This document shows, in pieces, positions 16,152-24,754 of a DNA stretch of 64,000 bases. Source of the stretch: Luteimonas marina. Lineage in GTDB: Bacteria > Pseudomonadota > Gammaproteobacteria > Xanthomonadales > Xanthomonadaceae. The DNA is taken from positions 1 through 64,000 of the forward strand of contig NZ_VOHK01000002.1 in NCBI RefSeq assembly GCF_007859325.1, in the 5' to 3' direction. The position numbers and the translations under genes are program-made. Under the pieces are notes generated by a model that searched no databases, was not told the origin of the DNA, and worked only from the letters and a program-made list of their open reading frames with translations. The stretch's first letter is position 1. Every line of letters starts with the position of its first letter.

Positions 16152-17327
16152 ATGCATGCCACCATGACCGCGCCCGTGTGCGCGCGCCGGCGCCGTCTCG
16201 CGGCCCCGCTGTCCCTGCTCTGCCTGCTGTGCACGCCCGCCGCGCAGGCGGTCGAGTTCGAGGCCGGCGACTGGAAGATCGACGTCGGCGGCTTCATCAA
16301 CGCCTACTACACCTACACCGACTGCGGCGACGAGCCCGTCGGCGGCCTCGCGCTCGCCGGCCAGGCGCTGGGCTGCGGCGGCCAGGACGCGCGCAGCACG
16401 ATCGGCAACGGCCTGCTGCCGAACGCGCTGGTGACCAAGTTCTCGACCGAACAGTCCGGCTACGACATCGGCGGCACGATCGCGATCATGGCGCATACCG
16501 CCACCTCCAGCGCGATCGCGCCCAACAGCGGCGTCGACGTGCGCCAGGCCTTCTTCACCGTCGGCAACGCGGACATCGGCACGTTCAAGCTCGGCCGCGA
16601 CTACGGCGTGTTCGGCGCGAACGCGATCCTCACCGACATGACCCTGCTCGGCGTCGGCGCGCCGATCCAGGCCACCCAGCGCGGCCGCGTCACGCTCGGC
16701 CACATCGGCGCCGGCTACAGCTACCTCGGCCACTACGGGCAGATGGCGTGGACCTCGCCGGCGTTCGGCGGCGGCAACGTTACCCTCGCGGTGATGAGCC
16801 CGGTCGACAACGGCGGCACGCACGATTCGGGCTCGGCGCCGCAGCTGCAGGCGCAGTACGCCTGGAGCGGCGAGGGCTTCAAGGTCTGGATCGGCGGCAA
16901 GCAGCAGAAGTTCGAGTCGACGATCGACGGCATGGACGACTTCACCATGTCCGGCGCGGAGCTCGGCGCCTCGCTCACCGCCGGCCGGTTCTCGGCGCTG
17001 GCCAACGTGCAGTCGGGCAAGGGCCTGGGCATCCTCTCCGATGGCGACCAGCTCGATACGAAGTCGAGCAACTGGCTGGTGCAGGGCACGTTCGCCGCGA
17101 CCGAAAAGCTCAAGCTCGGCGCCAACTACGGCATCAGCAGGAACCGCGACGAAACACCGGCCACCGGCGGACTCGAATCCAACGCCAACGCCACCGTCGG
17201 CGGCTACTATCAGCTCACGCCCGGCGTGACCCTGGCGCTGGAGCTCGGGCAGACCCGCTCGGAGGCCTTCGACGGCACCACGGTGGAGATGAACGGCGCG
17301 TCGTTCGGCGGCATCATCTTCTTCTGA
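16152..17327 (+). CDS. Outer-membrane porin
   Basis: A 391-residue protein with a long basic signal peptide (CARRRRLAAPLSLLCLLCTP, cleaved near AQA) and a mature beta-barrel. The barrel is seen as alternating polar/aromatic strands, a gram-negative porin start (VDVRQAFFTVGNADIGTFKL, GRDYGVFGANA) and a C-terminal Phe (SFGGIIFF) required for BAM assembly. It resembles trimeric porins of the OmpC/Omp32 superfamily. SD GGAGGAAG precedes the ATG. Placed in the alcohol oxidation locus, it may admit alcohol or PQQ-related solutes, which is inference only. Confidence 0.87.
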   Translation: MHATMTAPVCARRRRLAAPLSLLCLLCTPAAQAVEFEAGDWKIDVGGFINAYYTYTDCGDEPVGGLALAGQALGCGGQDARSTIGNGLLPNALVTKFSTEQSGYDIGGTIAIMAHTATSSAIAPNSGVDVRQAFFTVGNADIGTFKLGRDYGVFGANAILTDMTLLGVGAPIQATQRGRVTLGHIGAGYSYLGHYGQMAWTSPAFGGGNVTLAVMSPVDNGGTHDSGSAPQLQAQYAWSGEGFKVWIGGKQQKFESTIDGMDDFTMSGAELGASLTAGRFSALANVQSGKGLGILSDGDQLDTKSSNWLVQGTFAATEKLKLGANYGISRNRDETPATGGLESNANATVGGYYQLTPGVTLALELGQTRSEAFDGTTVEMNGASFGGIIFF

Positions 17328-17368
17328 CGCCCGCGGGTCTGCATCACCCGAGGAACTTCCTAACACCG

Positions 17369-17463
17369 GTCATTTCGGGCGTAGCGACAAGCGCGTTACA
17401 ACCGCGAAGCGGGTCAATCCCTGCGCCCGATTTCCCCGGATTCTTCACTGCGTCCGGAATGAC
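17369..17463. repeat. Degenerate GTCA-headed REP-like pair
   Basis: GTCATTTCGGGCGTAGCGAC opens and GCGTCCGGAATGAC closes the element in the porin-azurin gap. Arms are less alike than in other copies. Confidence 0.5.
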
Positions 17464-17525
17464 AAGTTCAGACTTTCAGGATGACCAGAGAACTTTCCAG
17501 CGTTTGCCCCAACGGAGATCCACCC

Positions 17526-17972
17526 ATGATCCTGCGCATTGCCCTCGCCCTGCTGCTGTCCGCGGCCGCGCCGCTCGCGTTCGCCAAGACCTGCAGCGTC
17601 ACCATCGAATCGAACGACGCGATGCAGTTCGACAAGAACGAGATCAAGATCGACGCGGCCTGCACCAAGGTCGAGCTCACGCTCAGGCACACCGGCAAGA
17701 TGCCGGCCACGGCGATGGGCCACAACTGGGTGCTCGCGAAGACGTCCGACTTCCGGCCGGTGGCGATCGCCGGCGGCCGCGCCAGCGCCGCCGACGCCTA
17801 CCTGCCCAAGGACGACGCGCGGGTGATCGCGCATACCGGGCTCATCGGCGGCGGCGAGTCGACCACGATCAGTTTCCCGACGGCCAGGCTGGACAAGGGC
17901 GGCGACTACACCTTCTTCTGTTCGTTCCCGGGCCACTGGAACGTCATGAAGGGCAAGCTGGTCTTCGGCTGA
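17526..17972 (+). CDS. azu: Azurin (type I blue copper protein)
   Basis: A 148-residue precursor with a 20-residue signal peptide (MILRIALALLLSAAAPLAFA). Copper ligands are His66, Cys132, His137 and Met141, equal to His46, Cys112, His117 and Met121 of mature azurin, in MGHNW and FFCSFPGHWNVM. The disulfide Cys pair is in KTCSV and DAACTK. It is a periplasmic one-electron carrier. In this locus it may take electrons from the PQQ dehydrogenase or its cytochrome. The start at 17526 follows CGGAGA; the longer frame from 17481 would bury the signal peptide. The stop is 7 bp before the TonB-dependent receptor gene, suggesting co-transcription. Confidence 0.95.
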   Translation: MILRIALALLLSAAAPLAFAKTCSVTIESNDAMQFDKNEIKIDAACTKVELTLRHTGKMPATAMGHNWVLAKTSDFRPVAIAGGRASAADAYLPKDDARVIAHTGLIGGGESTTISFPTARLDKGGDYTFFCSFPGHWNVMKGKLVFG

Positions 17973-17979
17973 TCGCACC

Positions 17980-20136
17980 ATGGCCTTTTCGTCGCAGCGA
18001 CGCAGCGCGGGCCCCTGGCCGTGGCTGGCCGTGTTCACCGCGTTCAGCGCATCGCCGGCCGCGGCCGAGGATGCGCTGGACGCGGTGACGCTGGACCGCG
18101 TCGAGGTCACCTCGGCGCGGCTGCAGCGCGTGGCGCCGTTCGACGTGCCGGCCTCGCTGAGCGCGATCGAGCTCGACGGCGGCGCCGCGGCGCCCGGCGT
18201 GAACGTGTCGGAGGCGCTGTCGGGCGTGCCGGGGCTGTCCGCGCGCGACCGCCAGAACTTCGCGCAGGACACGCAGCTGTCGATCCGAGGCTTCGGCGCG
18301 CGCTCGACCTTCGGCGTGCGCGGCCTGCGCCTGTACGCCGACGGCATTCCGGCGACGATGCCCGACGGGCAGGGCCAGGTCTCGCACTTCAGCCTCGCCG
18401 GCGCGCAGCGCATCGAGGTGCTGCGCGGGCCGTTCTCGGCGCTGCATGGCAACTCCTCCGGCGGCGTGGTGCAGATCCGGAGCGCCGACGGACAGGCGCC
18501 TGCGCGCGGGCACCTGCAGGCCAGCGCCGGGCGTGACGACAGCCGCGCGCTGTCGGCCAGCGTGCGCGGCGCCGGCGAGGTCTTCGGCTACGCGCTCGCG
18601 GCCAGTCGTTTCGACACCGACGGCTGGCGCGACCACGGCGCCGCGCGCCGCACCTCGTTCAACGCCAAGCTGCACGCCGGGCTGCCGCGCGAGGGCCGCG
18701 TGCAGCTGGTCGCCAACCATTTCGACGCGCCCGACGCGCAGGATCCGCTCGGCCTGACCCGGGCGCAGGTGCAGGAGAATCCCCGGCAGGCGACGTCGGT
18801 CGCAACCCAGTTCAACACGCGCAAGTCGGCGCGCCAGGACCAGCTCGGGCTGCGCGTCGAGCAGCCCTTCGGTGACGGCCATGCGCTCGAGGCGATGGCC
18901 TACGGCGGCCGGCGCGAGATCGAGCAGTTCCTCGCCCTGCCGGTCGCGGCGCAGGCGAACCCGCTCAATTCCGGCGGCGTGATCGACCTCGACAACGACT
19001 ACGGCGGCGTCGACCTGCGCTGGCGCTGGACCGGCACGCTGGCGGGGCGTCCGCTGGAGGCCGCGTTCGGCGCCAACGCCGACCGCCAGCGCCAGCATCG
19101 CCGCGGCTACGAGAACTTCGTCGGCGACGCGCTGGGCGTGCGCGGCGCGCTGCGGCGCGACGAGCGCAACCGCGTCGACAACGTCGACCGCTACGCGCAG
19201 GCCTGGTGGCAGTTCGCGCAGCGCTGGTCGCTGCTCGCCGGCGCGCGCCACAGCGCGGTGCGCTTCCGCTCGGACGACGCCTACGTCACCGCCGCCAATC
19301 CCGACGACAGCGGCCGCGTCGACTACTCGGAGACCACGCCGGTGCTCGGCCTGTCGTTCGCGCCGGCGCGCGACTGGCGGCTCTACGCCTCGGCCGGCCG
19401 CGGCTTCGAGACGCCGACCTTCAACGAGCTCGGCTACCGCGCCGACGGCGGCGCCGGCCTCGCTTTCGACCTGGTGCCCGCCACCAGCCGCAACGTCGAA
19501 CTCGGCGCGAAGTGGCGCAGCGCCAGCGGCGCGCGCATCGAGGCCGCGCTGTTCCGCGCCGACACCGACGACGAGCTCGCGGTCGCGCGCAACGTCGGCG
19601 GGCGCAGCAGCTACCGCAACGTCGGCCGCGCGCGGCGCGAGGGCGCGGAGCTGTTTGCGTCGCTGCCGTTCGGCGAGGCCTGGTCGCTCGAACTGGCGTG
19701 GACCTGGCTCGACGCGCATTTCCGCGACGGCTTCCCGATCTGCACCGGCGCCGGCTGCACCGATCCCTCGGTGCTGGTGGCGGCGGGCACGCGCATTCCG
19801 GGCACTTCGCGGCAGCAGGGCTGGGCGCGGCTGGCCTGGCAGCCGCGCGACTGGACGTTCGCGCTCGAGGCATCGGGCACGGCGGCCGTCAGCGTCAACG
19901 ACACCGGCAGCGAACACGCGCCCGGTTACGCCATCGCCCACCTCGAGGCCGCGCGCAGCTGGCGCCGGGCGGGCGGCACGCTGCGCGCGTTCGCGCGCGT
20001 CGACAACCTGTTCGACCATGCCTACATCGGTTCGGTGATCGTCAACGAGGGCAACGGCCGCTACTACGAGCCGGCGCCCGGGCGCGGCCTGCTGCTGGGG
20101 CTGCGCTGGCAGTGGCAGGCGGCCGGGAGCGAATGA
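17980..20136 (+). CDS. pqqU: TonB-dependent receptor, PqqU/YncD-like (probable PQQ importer)
   Basis: A 718-residue outer-membrane receptor: signal peptide to about residue 29, plug at 40-160, 22-strand barrel ending in LRWQWQAAGSE. Plug motifs SIRGFGARSTFGVRGLRLYA, DGIPATMPDGQGQ and RIEVLRGPFSALHGNSSGG, plus barrel NPRQATSVATQFNTRKSARQ, agree closely with E. coli YncD as I recall it. YncD was shown to import PQQ and renamed PqqU. It lies 7 bp after azurin in a PQQ alcohol dehydrogenase locus, which fits the same substrate. FecA-type siderophore uptake is a less likely alternative. It needs the TonB-ExbB-ExbD system, encoded at 29476-31857. Confidence 0.85.
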   Translation: MAFSSQRRSAGPWPWLAVFTAFSASPAAAEDALDAVTLDRVEVTSARLQRVAPFDVPASLSAIELDGGAAAPGVNVSEALSGVPGLSARDRQNFAQDTQLSIRGFGARSTFGVRGLRLYADGIPATMPDGQGQVSHFSLAGAQRIEVLRGPFSALHGNSSGGVVQIRSADGQAPARGHLQASAGRDDSRALSASVRGAGEVFGYALAASRFDTDGWRDHGAARRTSFNAKLHAGLPREGRVQLVANHFDAPDAQDPLGLTRAQVQENPRQATSVATQFNTRKSARQDQLGLRVEQPFGDGHALEAMAYGGRREIEQFLALPVAAQANPLNSGGVIDLDNDYGGVDLRWRWTGTLAGRPLEAAFGANADRQRQHRRGYENFVGDALGVRGALRRDERNRVDNVDRYAQAWWQFAQRWSLLAGARHSAVRFRSDDAYVTAANPDDSGRVDYSETTPVLGLSFAPARDWRLYASAGRGFETPTFNELGYRADGGAGLAFDLVPATSRNVELGAKWRSASGARIEAALFRADTDDELAVARNVGGRSSYRNVGRARREGAELFASLPFGEAWSLELAWTWLDAHFRDGFPICTGAGCTDPSVLVAAGTRIPGTSRQQGWARLAWQPRDWTFALEASGTAAVSVNDTGSEHAPGYAIAHLEAARSWRRAGGTLRAFARVDNLFDHAYIGSVIVNEGNGRYYEPAPGRGLLLGLRWQWQAAGSE

Positions 20137-20531
20137 TGATCACGCAGGAACAGGCGGCGCTCGACACGCGGCAGGTCAAGGCGACGCTGGCCGCGCTGCA
20201 GCTGATCGAGCGGCTGCGCGCGAAGCACGGGCCGGTGCTGTTCCACCAGTCGGGCGGCTGCTGCGACGGCTCTTCGCCGATGTGCTATCCGCAGGACGAC
20301 TTCATCGTCGGCGACCGCGACGTGCGGCTGGGCGAGATCGGTGGCGCGCCGTTCTACATCAGCCCCTCGCAGTTCGAGTACTGGAAGCACACCCAGCTGA
20401 TCATCGACGTGGTCGAGGGCCGCGGCGGCATGTTCTCGCTGGAGAACGGCGAGGGCCTGCGCTTCCTCGTGCGCTCGCGGCTGTTCAGCGACGCTGAGTA
20501 CGCGCGGCTGCAGGCCGGGGGGCGGGTGTGA
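20133..20531 (+). CDS. DUF779 family protein
   Basis: A 132-residue protein. The ATG overlaps the receptor stop in ATGA, so translation is probably coupled. The family hallmark is a Cys-rich segment, HQSGGCCDGSSPMCYP, followed by IGGAPFYISPSQFEYWKHTQ. DUF779 genes are commonly found beside AcoD/ExaC acetaldehyde dehydrogenases, and one is present here at 11296. The function is unknown; the three conserved cysteines suggest a metal site or redox role. Met1 or Met2 could start. Confidence 0.88.
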   Translation: MMITQEQAALDTRQVKATLAALQLIERLRAKHGPVLFHQSGGCCDGSSPMCYPQDDFIVGDRDVRLGEIGGAPFYISPSQFEYWKHTQLIIDVVEGRGGMFSLENGEGLRFLVRSRLFSDAEYARLQAGGRV

Positions 20532-20550
20532 TCCCACCGGTCCCCGGTCC

Positions 20551-20649
20551 CTGTAGGCGCCTTCAGCCATGATGTGTTTGATTCATGCTTGGCGGTTCGT
20601 GATCGGGATAGCTGGTGAGGAAGGGCATCGCGCCTGAAGGCGCCTACAG
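20551..20649. repeat. GTAG-headed REP pair (inverted)
   Basis: CTGTAGGCGCCTTCAG at 20551-20566 faces CTGAAGGCGCCTACAG at 20634-20649, perfect 16-bp arms around 67 bp. The right arm contains the TAG stop of the following minus-strand gene. Confidence 0.8.
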
Positions 20650-22041
20650 GGCCTGGCGGTGGTCCAGGATCGCTTCTCCCGCCCGCAGCGCGGCGGCCCG
20701 GTCCGGTTCCACCAGCGCCCGCGCCAGCCAGCTGGCGGCGACGCGCAGCTCCGGGACCGCGGTGATTTCCCAGAAGCGGCCGCGCAGCAGGGGCCCAAGG
20801 CAGTAGAGGCCGGGGACCGGCCGGCCCTGCGCGTCCACCACCTCCAGCGCGTCGGTGGTGTCGAGGCCGAGGTCGTGGCGGTCGGCGGCGACGATGCCCG
20901 ATTCGCGCAGCTGCGCCAGCAGCGGATGGGTGGTGCGCGCAACGTCGGTGTTGAGCCCGGTGGCGCGCAGCAGCACGTCGTAGCGCTCGTGGCGGACGTG
21001 GGTCGCGCCGCGTTCGCGCAGCAGCACCGACACGCCGTTCTCGGCAATGCCGGCGCGGACCAGACGGCCGGCCAGGATCCGCAGCTGGCCCTGCGCGCGC
21101 ATCGCGTCGATCTGTTCGGCGATCGCCGGGGCGATACGGTGCCGCGCGACTTCCCAGTACGAGCGCAGGTGGCGCAGGAACTGCCGCCGCCGCGGCTCGG
21201 ACAGTCCCTGCCAGAACGCCTGGGTGTGCGGCCGCAGCGCATCGACCAGCGCGCGCCAGTCGACCACCGTCGACAGCGCGCGGATGCGGCGCAGCAGCCC
21301 GGGCAGGTCGTGCTCGGCCAGCGCCTGGCGGATGCCCGGCGGCAGGTCGGCCACCGGCAGCGGCTGCCCGGCGTGGCGCTGCGGCAGCAGGCCGTGCCGC
21401 GACAGCGCGTCGATCCGCCCGCGGTGCCCGCGCTGGCGCAGGGTCGCGGCGACGTCGGCCATGGTCAGCCCGGTGCCGACCACGAGGATGCGCGCGTCGG
21501 CATCGATGCGTTCGATCGCGCGCTCCTGCCACGGCCAGCCGATGTAGCGCGGATGCACGGCCAGGCGCGGACCGACGCCGGCCAGCGGCGGCGGCGGCAA
21601 CGCGCCCACCGCCAGCACCACGCAATCGCTGACGATCGCGGCGCCGTCGTCGAGCTGCACGTGCAGCGCGCCGTCGAAGCGGTCGATCGCCACCGCCTCG
21701 CGCCGCACCTCGTGCACGCGCACGCCGTCGCCGGTGGCCAGCGCGTGCAGGCGGTCGCGCAGGTAGTCGCCGTAGAGCTGGCGCGGCAGGAAACCCGCGC
21801 GCCCGCGCTCGCCGAGCTTGAACCAGTCGGCGAAATCGTCGGGATCGTCGGGCGACAGGCCGAGGTCGCGCGCACGCACGTTCAGCACATGCTCGGGACG
21901 CGCATCGCCATAGGCGACGCCGCCGCCGTAGTTGCCGTCCACGCCGACCAGGCACACCGTCGTGCCCGCCGGCGCGCTGCGCTTGAGCGCCGCGGCGAGC
22001 GCGACGCCGCTGAAGCCCGCGCCGATGATGGTGATCCGCAT
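20644..22041 (-). CDS. FAD/NAD(P)-binding oxidoreductase of the YdhS/COG4529 type
   Basis: A 465-residue flavoprotein-like protein. N-terminal Rossmann motif ITIIGAGFSGVALAAAL, a second nucleotide site ILVVGTGLTMADVAATLRQR, and family-typical NYGGGVAYGDARPEHVLNVR and FDGALHVQLDDG. It resembles COG4529 proteins, some linked to lysine/ornithine N-oxygenase-like folds, but the substrate is unknown. The start at 22041 is set by AAGGAGG 9 bp upstream; the open frame beyond, to 22395, covers a repeat and is not coding. Its TAG stop lies within a REP arm. Single gene, no operon partner. Confidence 0.85.
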   Translation of the reverse strand: MRITIIGAGFSGVALAAALKRSAPAGTTVCLVGVDGNYGGGVAYGDARPEHVLNVRARDLGLSPDDPDDFADWFKLGERGRAGFLPRQLYGDYLRDRLHALATGDGVRVHEVRREAVAIDRFDGALHVQLDDGAAIVSDCVVLAVGALPPPPLAGVGPRLAVHPRYIGWPWQERAIERIDADARILVVGTGLTMADVAATLRQRGHRGRIDALSRHGLLPQRHAGQPLPVADLPPGIRQALAEHDLPGLLRRIRALSTVVDWRALVDALRPHTQAFWQGLSEPRRRQFLRHLRSYWEVARHRIAPAIAEQIDAMRAQGQLRILAGRLVRAGIAENGVSVLLRERGATHVRHERYDVLLRATGLNTDVARTTHPLLAQLRESGIVAADRHDLGLDTTDALEVVDAQGRPVPGLYCLGPLLRGRFWEITAVPELRVAASWLARALVEPDRAAALRAGEAILDHRQAL

Positions 22042-22248
22042 CGTTCGTCCTCCTTCCGGTCCCGGGCCCTTGTGTACGACAGGGATCGCCGCGGCGGGTA
22101 AAGCGGACGTTATCCGCGCAGGCGCATTGGTTGGCTGCACATGCCGAATCGGAATGTCGGCCGACGCGGGACTGTCGCATTGGCCGGGCGCGGTCCGCCC
22201 GGATGGGCGGCCGGGGCCGGCGGGACGAAGGCCGGCGCTCGCACACAC

Positions 22249-22343
22249 TGTCATTTCGACCGCAGGGAGAGAACTCCCTGCCCGGCGTCGGGAACCGCGG
22301 ACAAGGCGATGGAGCGGGATTTCTCCCTGCGGTCGAAATGACA
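22249..22343. repeat. GTCA-headed REP-like inverted pair
   Basis: TGTCATTTCGACCGCAGGGA at left and CTGCGGTCGAAATGACA at right, near-perfect arms. It occupies most of the 356-bp gap between 22042 and 22397; nothing else recognisable is there. Confidence 0.85.
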
Positions 22344-22397
22344 GTTCTTCGGGGACGTGCACGACGACCACCCGGACGCGGGCGATAGAATCCACCG

Positions 22398-23102
22398 ATG
22401 CCCGGCGCCGACTTCATCGAGGTCTATCCCGCAGCGCTAGACGCGCAAGCCTGCGCCGCGATCGTTGAACGCCTGCGCGCCAGCGACGTCCTGCAGCCGG
22501 GCCAGGTCGGCGGCGGCGTGTACCCGGAGCTCAAGCGCAGCCGCGACCTGTCGCTCGACGGCCGGCCCGAATGGGCCGACGTGGCGCAGGCGCTCAACGT
22601 CGCGGTCTACGGCGGGCTGCTCGCCTACCTGCGCAAGTATCCGCAGGCGCTGGTCGCGCCGCTGATGCTGCAGCAGCCGGGCGAGGACGGCCGCCTGCGC
22701 CGGCTGTCGGCGGACGACATCGCCGCGCTCGACGACCAGGGCCTCGGCCGGCTCGCCCACGCCTGCCTGCGCCCGGGCGCGATCAACCTGCAGTGGTACC
22801 GCGCCGGCGAAGGCGGCTATCCCTACTGGCACTGCGAGCTGTATCCGCGCGGCGCGGACGCCGAGACGCTGCACCGCCACCTGCTGTGGACGCTCTACCT
22901 CAACGACGGCTTCGCCGCGGGCGAGACCGAGTTCCTGTTCCAGCAGCGCAAGGTCGCGCCGCGCGCCGGCGACCTGCTGATCGCGCCGACCGCGTTCACC
23001 CACACCCATCGCGGCAACCGCCCCGAGGGCGGCGACAAGTTCATCGCGACCAGCTGGATCCTGTTCCAGCGCGCCGAGGTCCTGTACGGGGCGACGCAAT
23101 AG
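22398..23102 (+). CDS. 2-oxoglutarate/Fe(II)-dependent oxygenase family protein
   Basis: A 234-residue protein with a jelly-roll dioxygenase signature. INLQWYRAGEGGYPYWHCEL carries a probable metal triad member pair His145 and Glu147, and GDLLIAPTAFTHTHRGNRPE supplies the distal His (202 or 204) and an Arg/Lys side for 2-oxoglutarate. The acidic ligand is Glu where most relatives have Asp. The VYPELKRSRDLSL region resembles proteins that hydroxylate peptides or amino acids. Substrate unknown. It stands alone after a REP pair. Confidence 0.75.
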   Translation: MPGADFIEVYPAALDAQACAAIVERLRASDVLQPGQVGGGVYPELKRSRDLSLDGRPEWADVAQALNVAVYGGLLAYLRKYPQALVAPLMLQQPGEDGRLRRLSADDIAALDDQGLGRLAHACLRPGAINLQWYRAGEGGYPYWHCELYPRGADAETLHRHLLWTLYLNDGFAAGETEFLFQQRKVAPRAGDLLIAPTAFTHTHRGNRPEGGDKFIATSWILFQRAEVLYGATQ

Positions 23103-23130
23103 GTCCGTCGTGCGCGCTCGCGCGCCAGGC

Positions 23131-23571
23131 TCAGCCGGCGACGCGCGGCTGGTTGAGCACCAGCCAGTACAGCCCGATCTGCTTGACCACGCCGACGAAC
23201 TGCTCGAACTCCACCGGCTTGCGGATGTAGCTGTTCACGCCGAGCGCGTAGGTGGCCTCGACGTCGAAGGGTTCGTCGCTGGTGGTCAGCACCACCACCG
23301 GCAGCGCGCGGGTGCGCGCGTCGCCGCGGATCGCCTGCAGCACCTCGCGGCCGTCGAGCTTGGGCAGGTTGAGGTCGAGCAGCACGATCGCCGGCAACTG
23401 CTTCACGTCGCGGTCGGCGTATTCCCCGCGCGCGAACAGGTAGTCCAGCGCGGCGGCGCCGTCGCTCACGACCACCAGCTGGCGATCGATGCCGGCCTCG
23501 GTGAACGCGATGCGGGTCAGTTCCGCGTCGTCCGGGTTGTCTTCGATCAGCAGGATGTCGCTCTGGTTCAT
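23131..23571 (-). CDS. Response regulator, single receiver domain (Rcp1-like)
   Basis: A 146-residue CheY-like protein. Motifs: LLIEDNPDDAELT (acidic pocket), phosphoacceptor Asp in VLLDLNLPKLDGREVL, VVVLTTSDE and YIRKPVEFEQF. No output domain follows. This form pairs with bacteriophytochrome or PAS kinases. The gene starts 10 bp after the stop of the kinase at 23582, so they form an operon. The longer frame back to 23772 reads through the kinase gene and lacks support. Confidence 0.92.
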   Translation of the reverse strand: MNQSDILLIEDNPDDAELTRIAFTEAGIDRQLVVVSDGAAALDYLFARGEYADRDVKQLPAIVLLDLNLPKLDGREVLQAIRGDARTRALPVVVLTTSDEPFDVEATYALGVNSYIRKPVEFEQFVGVVKQIGLYWLVLNQPRVAG

Positions 23572-23581
23572 GGCATTGGGT

Positions 23582-24637
23582 TCAAGGCGTGTGCGCGGCC
23601 GCAGCCGGCAGTTCGACGAAGAAGGTGCTGCCCTCGCCCGGCTGCGAATGCGCGTGCATCGCGCCGCCGTGGCGTATCGCGATCTGCTGCGCGATCGCGA
23701 GGCCGAGTCCATTGCCACTGCCCTGCTCCGCGCCGTGCAGGCGCTGGAACGGGAGGAACAGCTTGTCAGCATAGCGCATGTCGAAACCGCGGCCGTGGTC
23801 GCGGATCGACAGCCGCAGGCGGTCGCCGGCGATCTCGCCCGCGACCGTGATCTCGACCCGCTCGCGCTGCGCCGAGAACTTCCAGGCGTTGTCGAACAGC
23901 TTGTGCAGCAGGCTCTTGAGCCAGTGTTCGTCGCCCATGGCGTACAGGTCCGGCGCCACCTCGACCACGGCCGCGCGCGCGGGATCGGCGTCGCGCAGCT
24001 CGGCCGCGACCCAGTCGCACAGCAGGCTGATGTCGACCACCTCCTCGCGCAACGGTTGCCGCGCCGCGCGCAGTAGCTCCAGCAGCCCGTCGATCAGGCG
24101 CTCGGCCCGCGCCGCGGCCGCGCGGATGCGCCCCAGGTCGGACCTGCCCTCGTCGCCGCCGACCGCACCGGATTCGTCGAGCTTGGTGGCGAAACCGGCG
24201 ATGCTGCGCAGCGGCGCGCGCAGGTCGTGGGAGATGCCGTAGGCGAGATGGTCCTGCAGGCGCGCGGTGGCGTCCTCGCTGCGACGCTGGACCAGCGCTT
24301 CGCGGTGGTCCTCGAGCTGCAGCAGGATCGCGCCATTGTGATCGCCCAGCGGCGCGAGCGTGAGCTTCCACGCACGATCGCCGTCATCCGCGCCCGTCGC
24401 CTCGAACGCCTGCCGGGCCTCGCGCGGCGCGGCGGTCGCGGATGCGATCCGCTGCGCGGACGCGGCATCGAACAACGCTTCGTGCGCGCGCGTGCCGACC
24501 AGGGCCTCGGCCGGGCGCTGCAGCAGCCGGCACAGCGACGCATTGACCGCCAGCCAGTCGCCCTGCGCGGACAGCACGGCCATGCCCGCTTCCGCGTGCG
24601 CGAACGCGTCCCGGTACAGGCGGGCTTCAACCTCCAT
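23582..24637 (-). CDS. PAS sensor histidine kinase
   Basis: A 351-residue soluble kinase with no membrane segments. An N-terminal PAS domain (about 5-110, AGMAVLSAQGDWLAVNASLC) precedes HisKA with the phosphorylated His in YGISHDLRAPLRSI, then HATPase_c motifs LFDNAWKFS (N box), DHGRGFDM (G1) and GSGNGLGLAIAQQ (G2). It is followed by its likely partner receiver protein at 23131-23571. Because both are soluble and the regulator has no output domain, signalling may be through a larger phosphorelay. Confidence 0.92.
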   Translation of the reverse strand: MEVEARLYRDAFAHAEAGMAVLSAQGDWLAVNASLCRLLQRPAEALVGTRAHEALFDAASAQRIASATAAPREARQAFEATGADDGDRAWKLTLAPLGDHNGAILLQLEDHREALVQRRSEDATARLQDHLAYGISHDLRAPLRSIAGFATKLDESGAVGGDEGRSDLGRIRAAAARAERLIDGLLELLRAARQPLREEVVDISLLCDWVAAELRDADPARAAVVEVAPDLYAMGDEHWLKSLLHKLFDNAWKFSAQRERVEITVAGEIAGDRLRLSIRDHGRGFDMRYADKLFLPFQRLHGAEQGSGNGLGLAIAQQIAIRHGGAMHAHSQPGEGSTFFVELPAAAAHTP

Positions 24638-24754
24638 GGTCGATCACGATGACGCGGCACCCCCGTTCATGGACGCAAGTCTACGGAAGTACGGTGTCGA
24701 GAGCCGGTGCAGGCCATGTGAAAGCCGCCGGCGCGCGGCCCGTGCAAGCACGGT

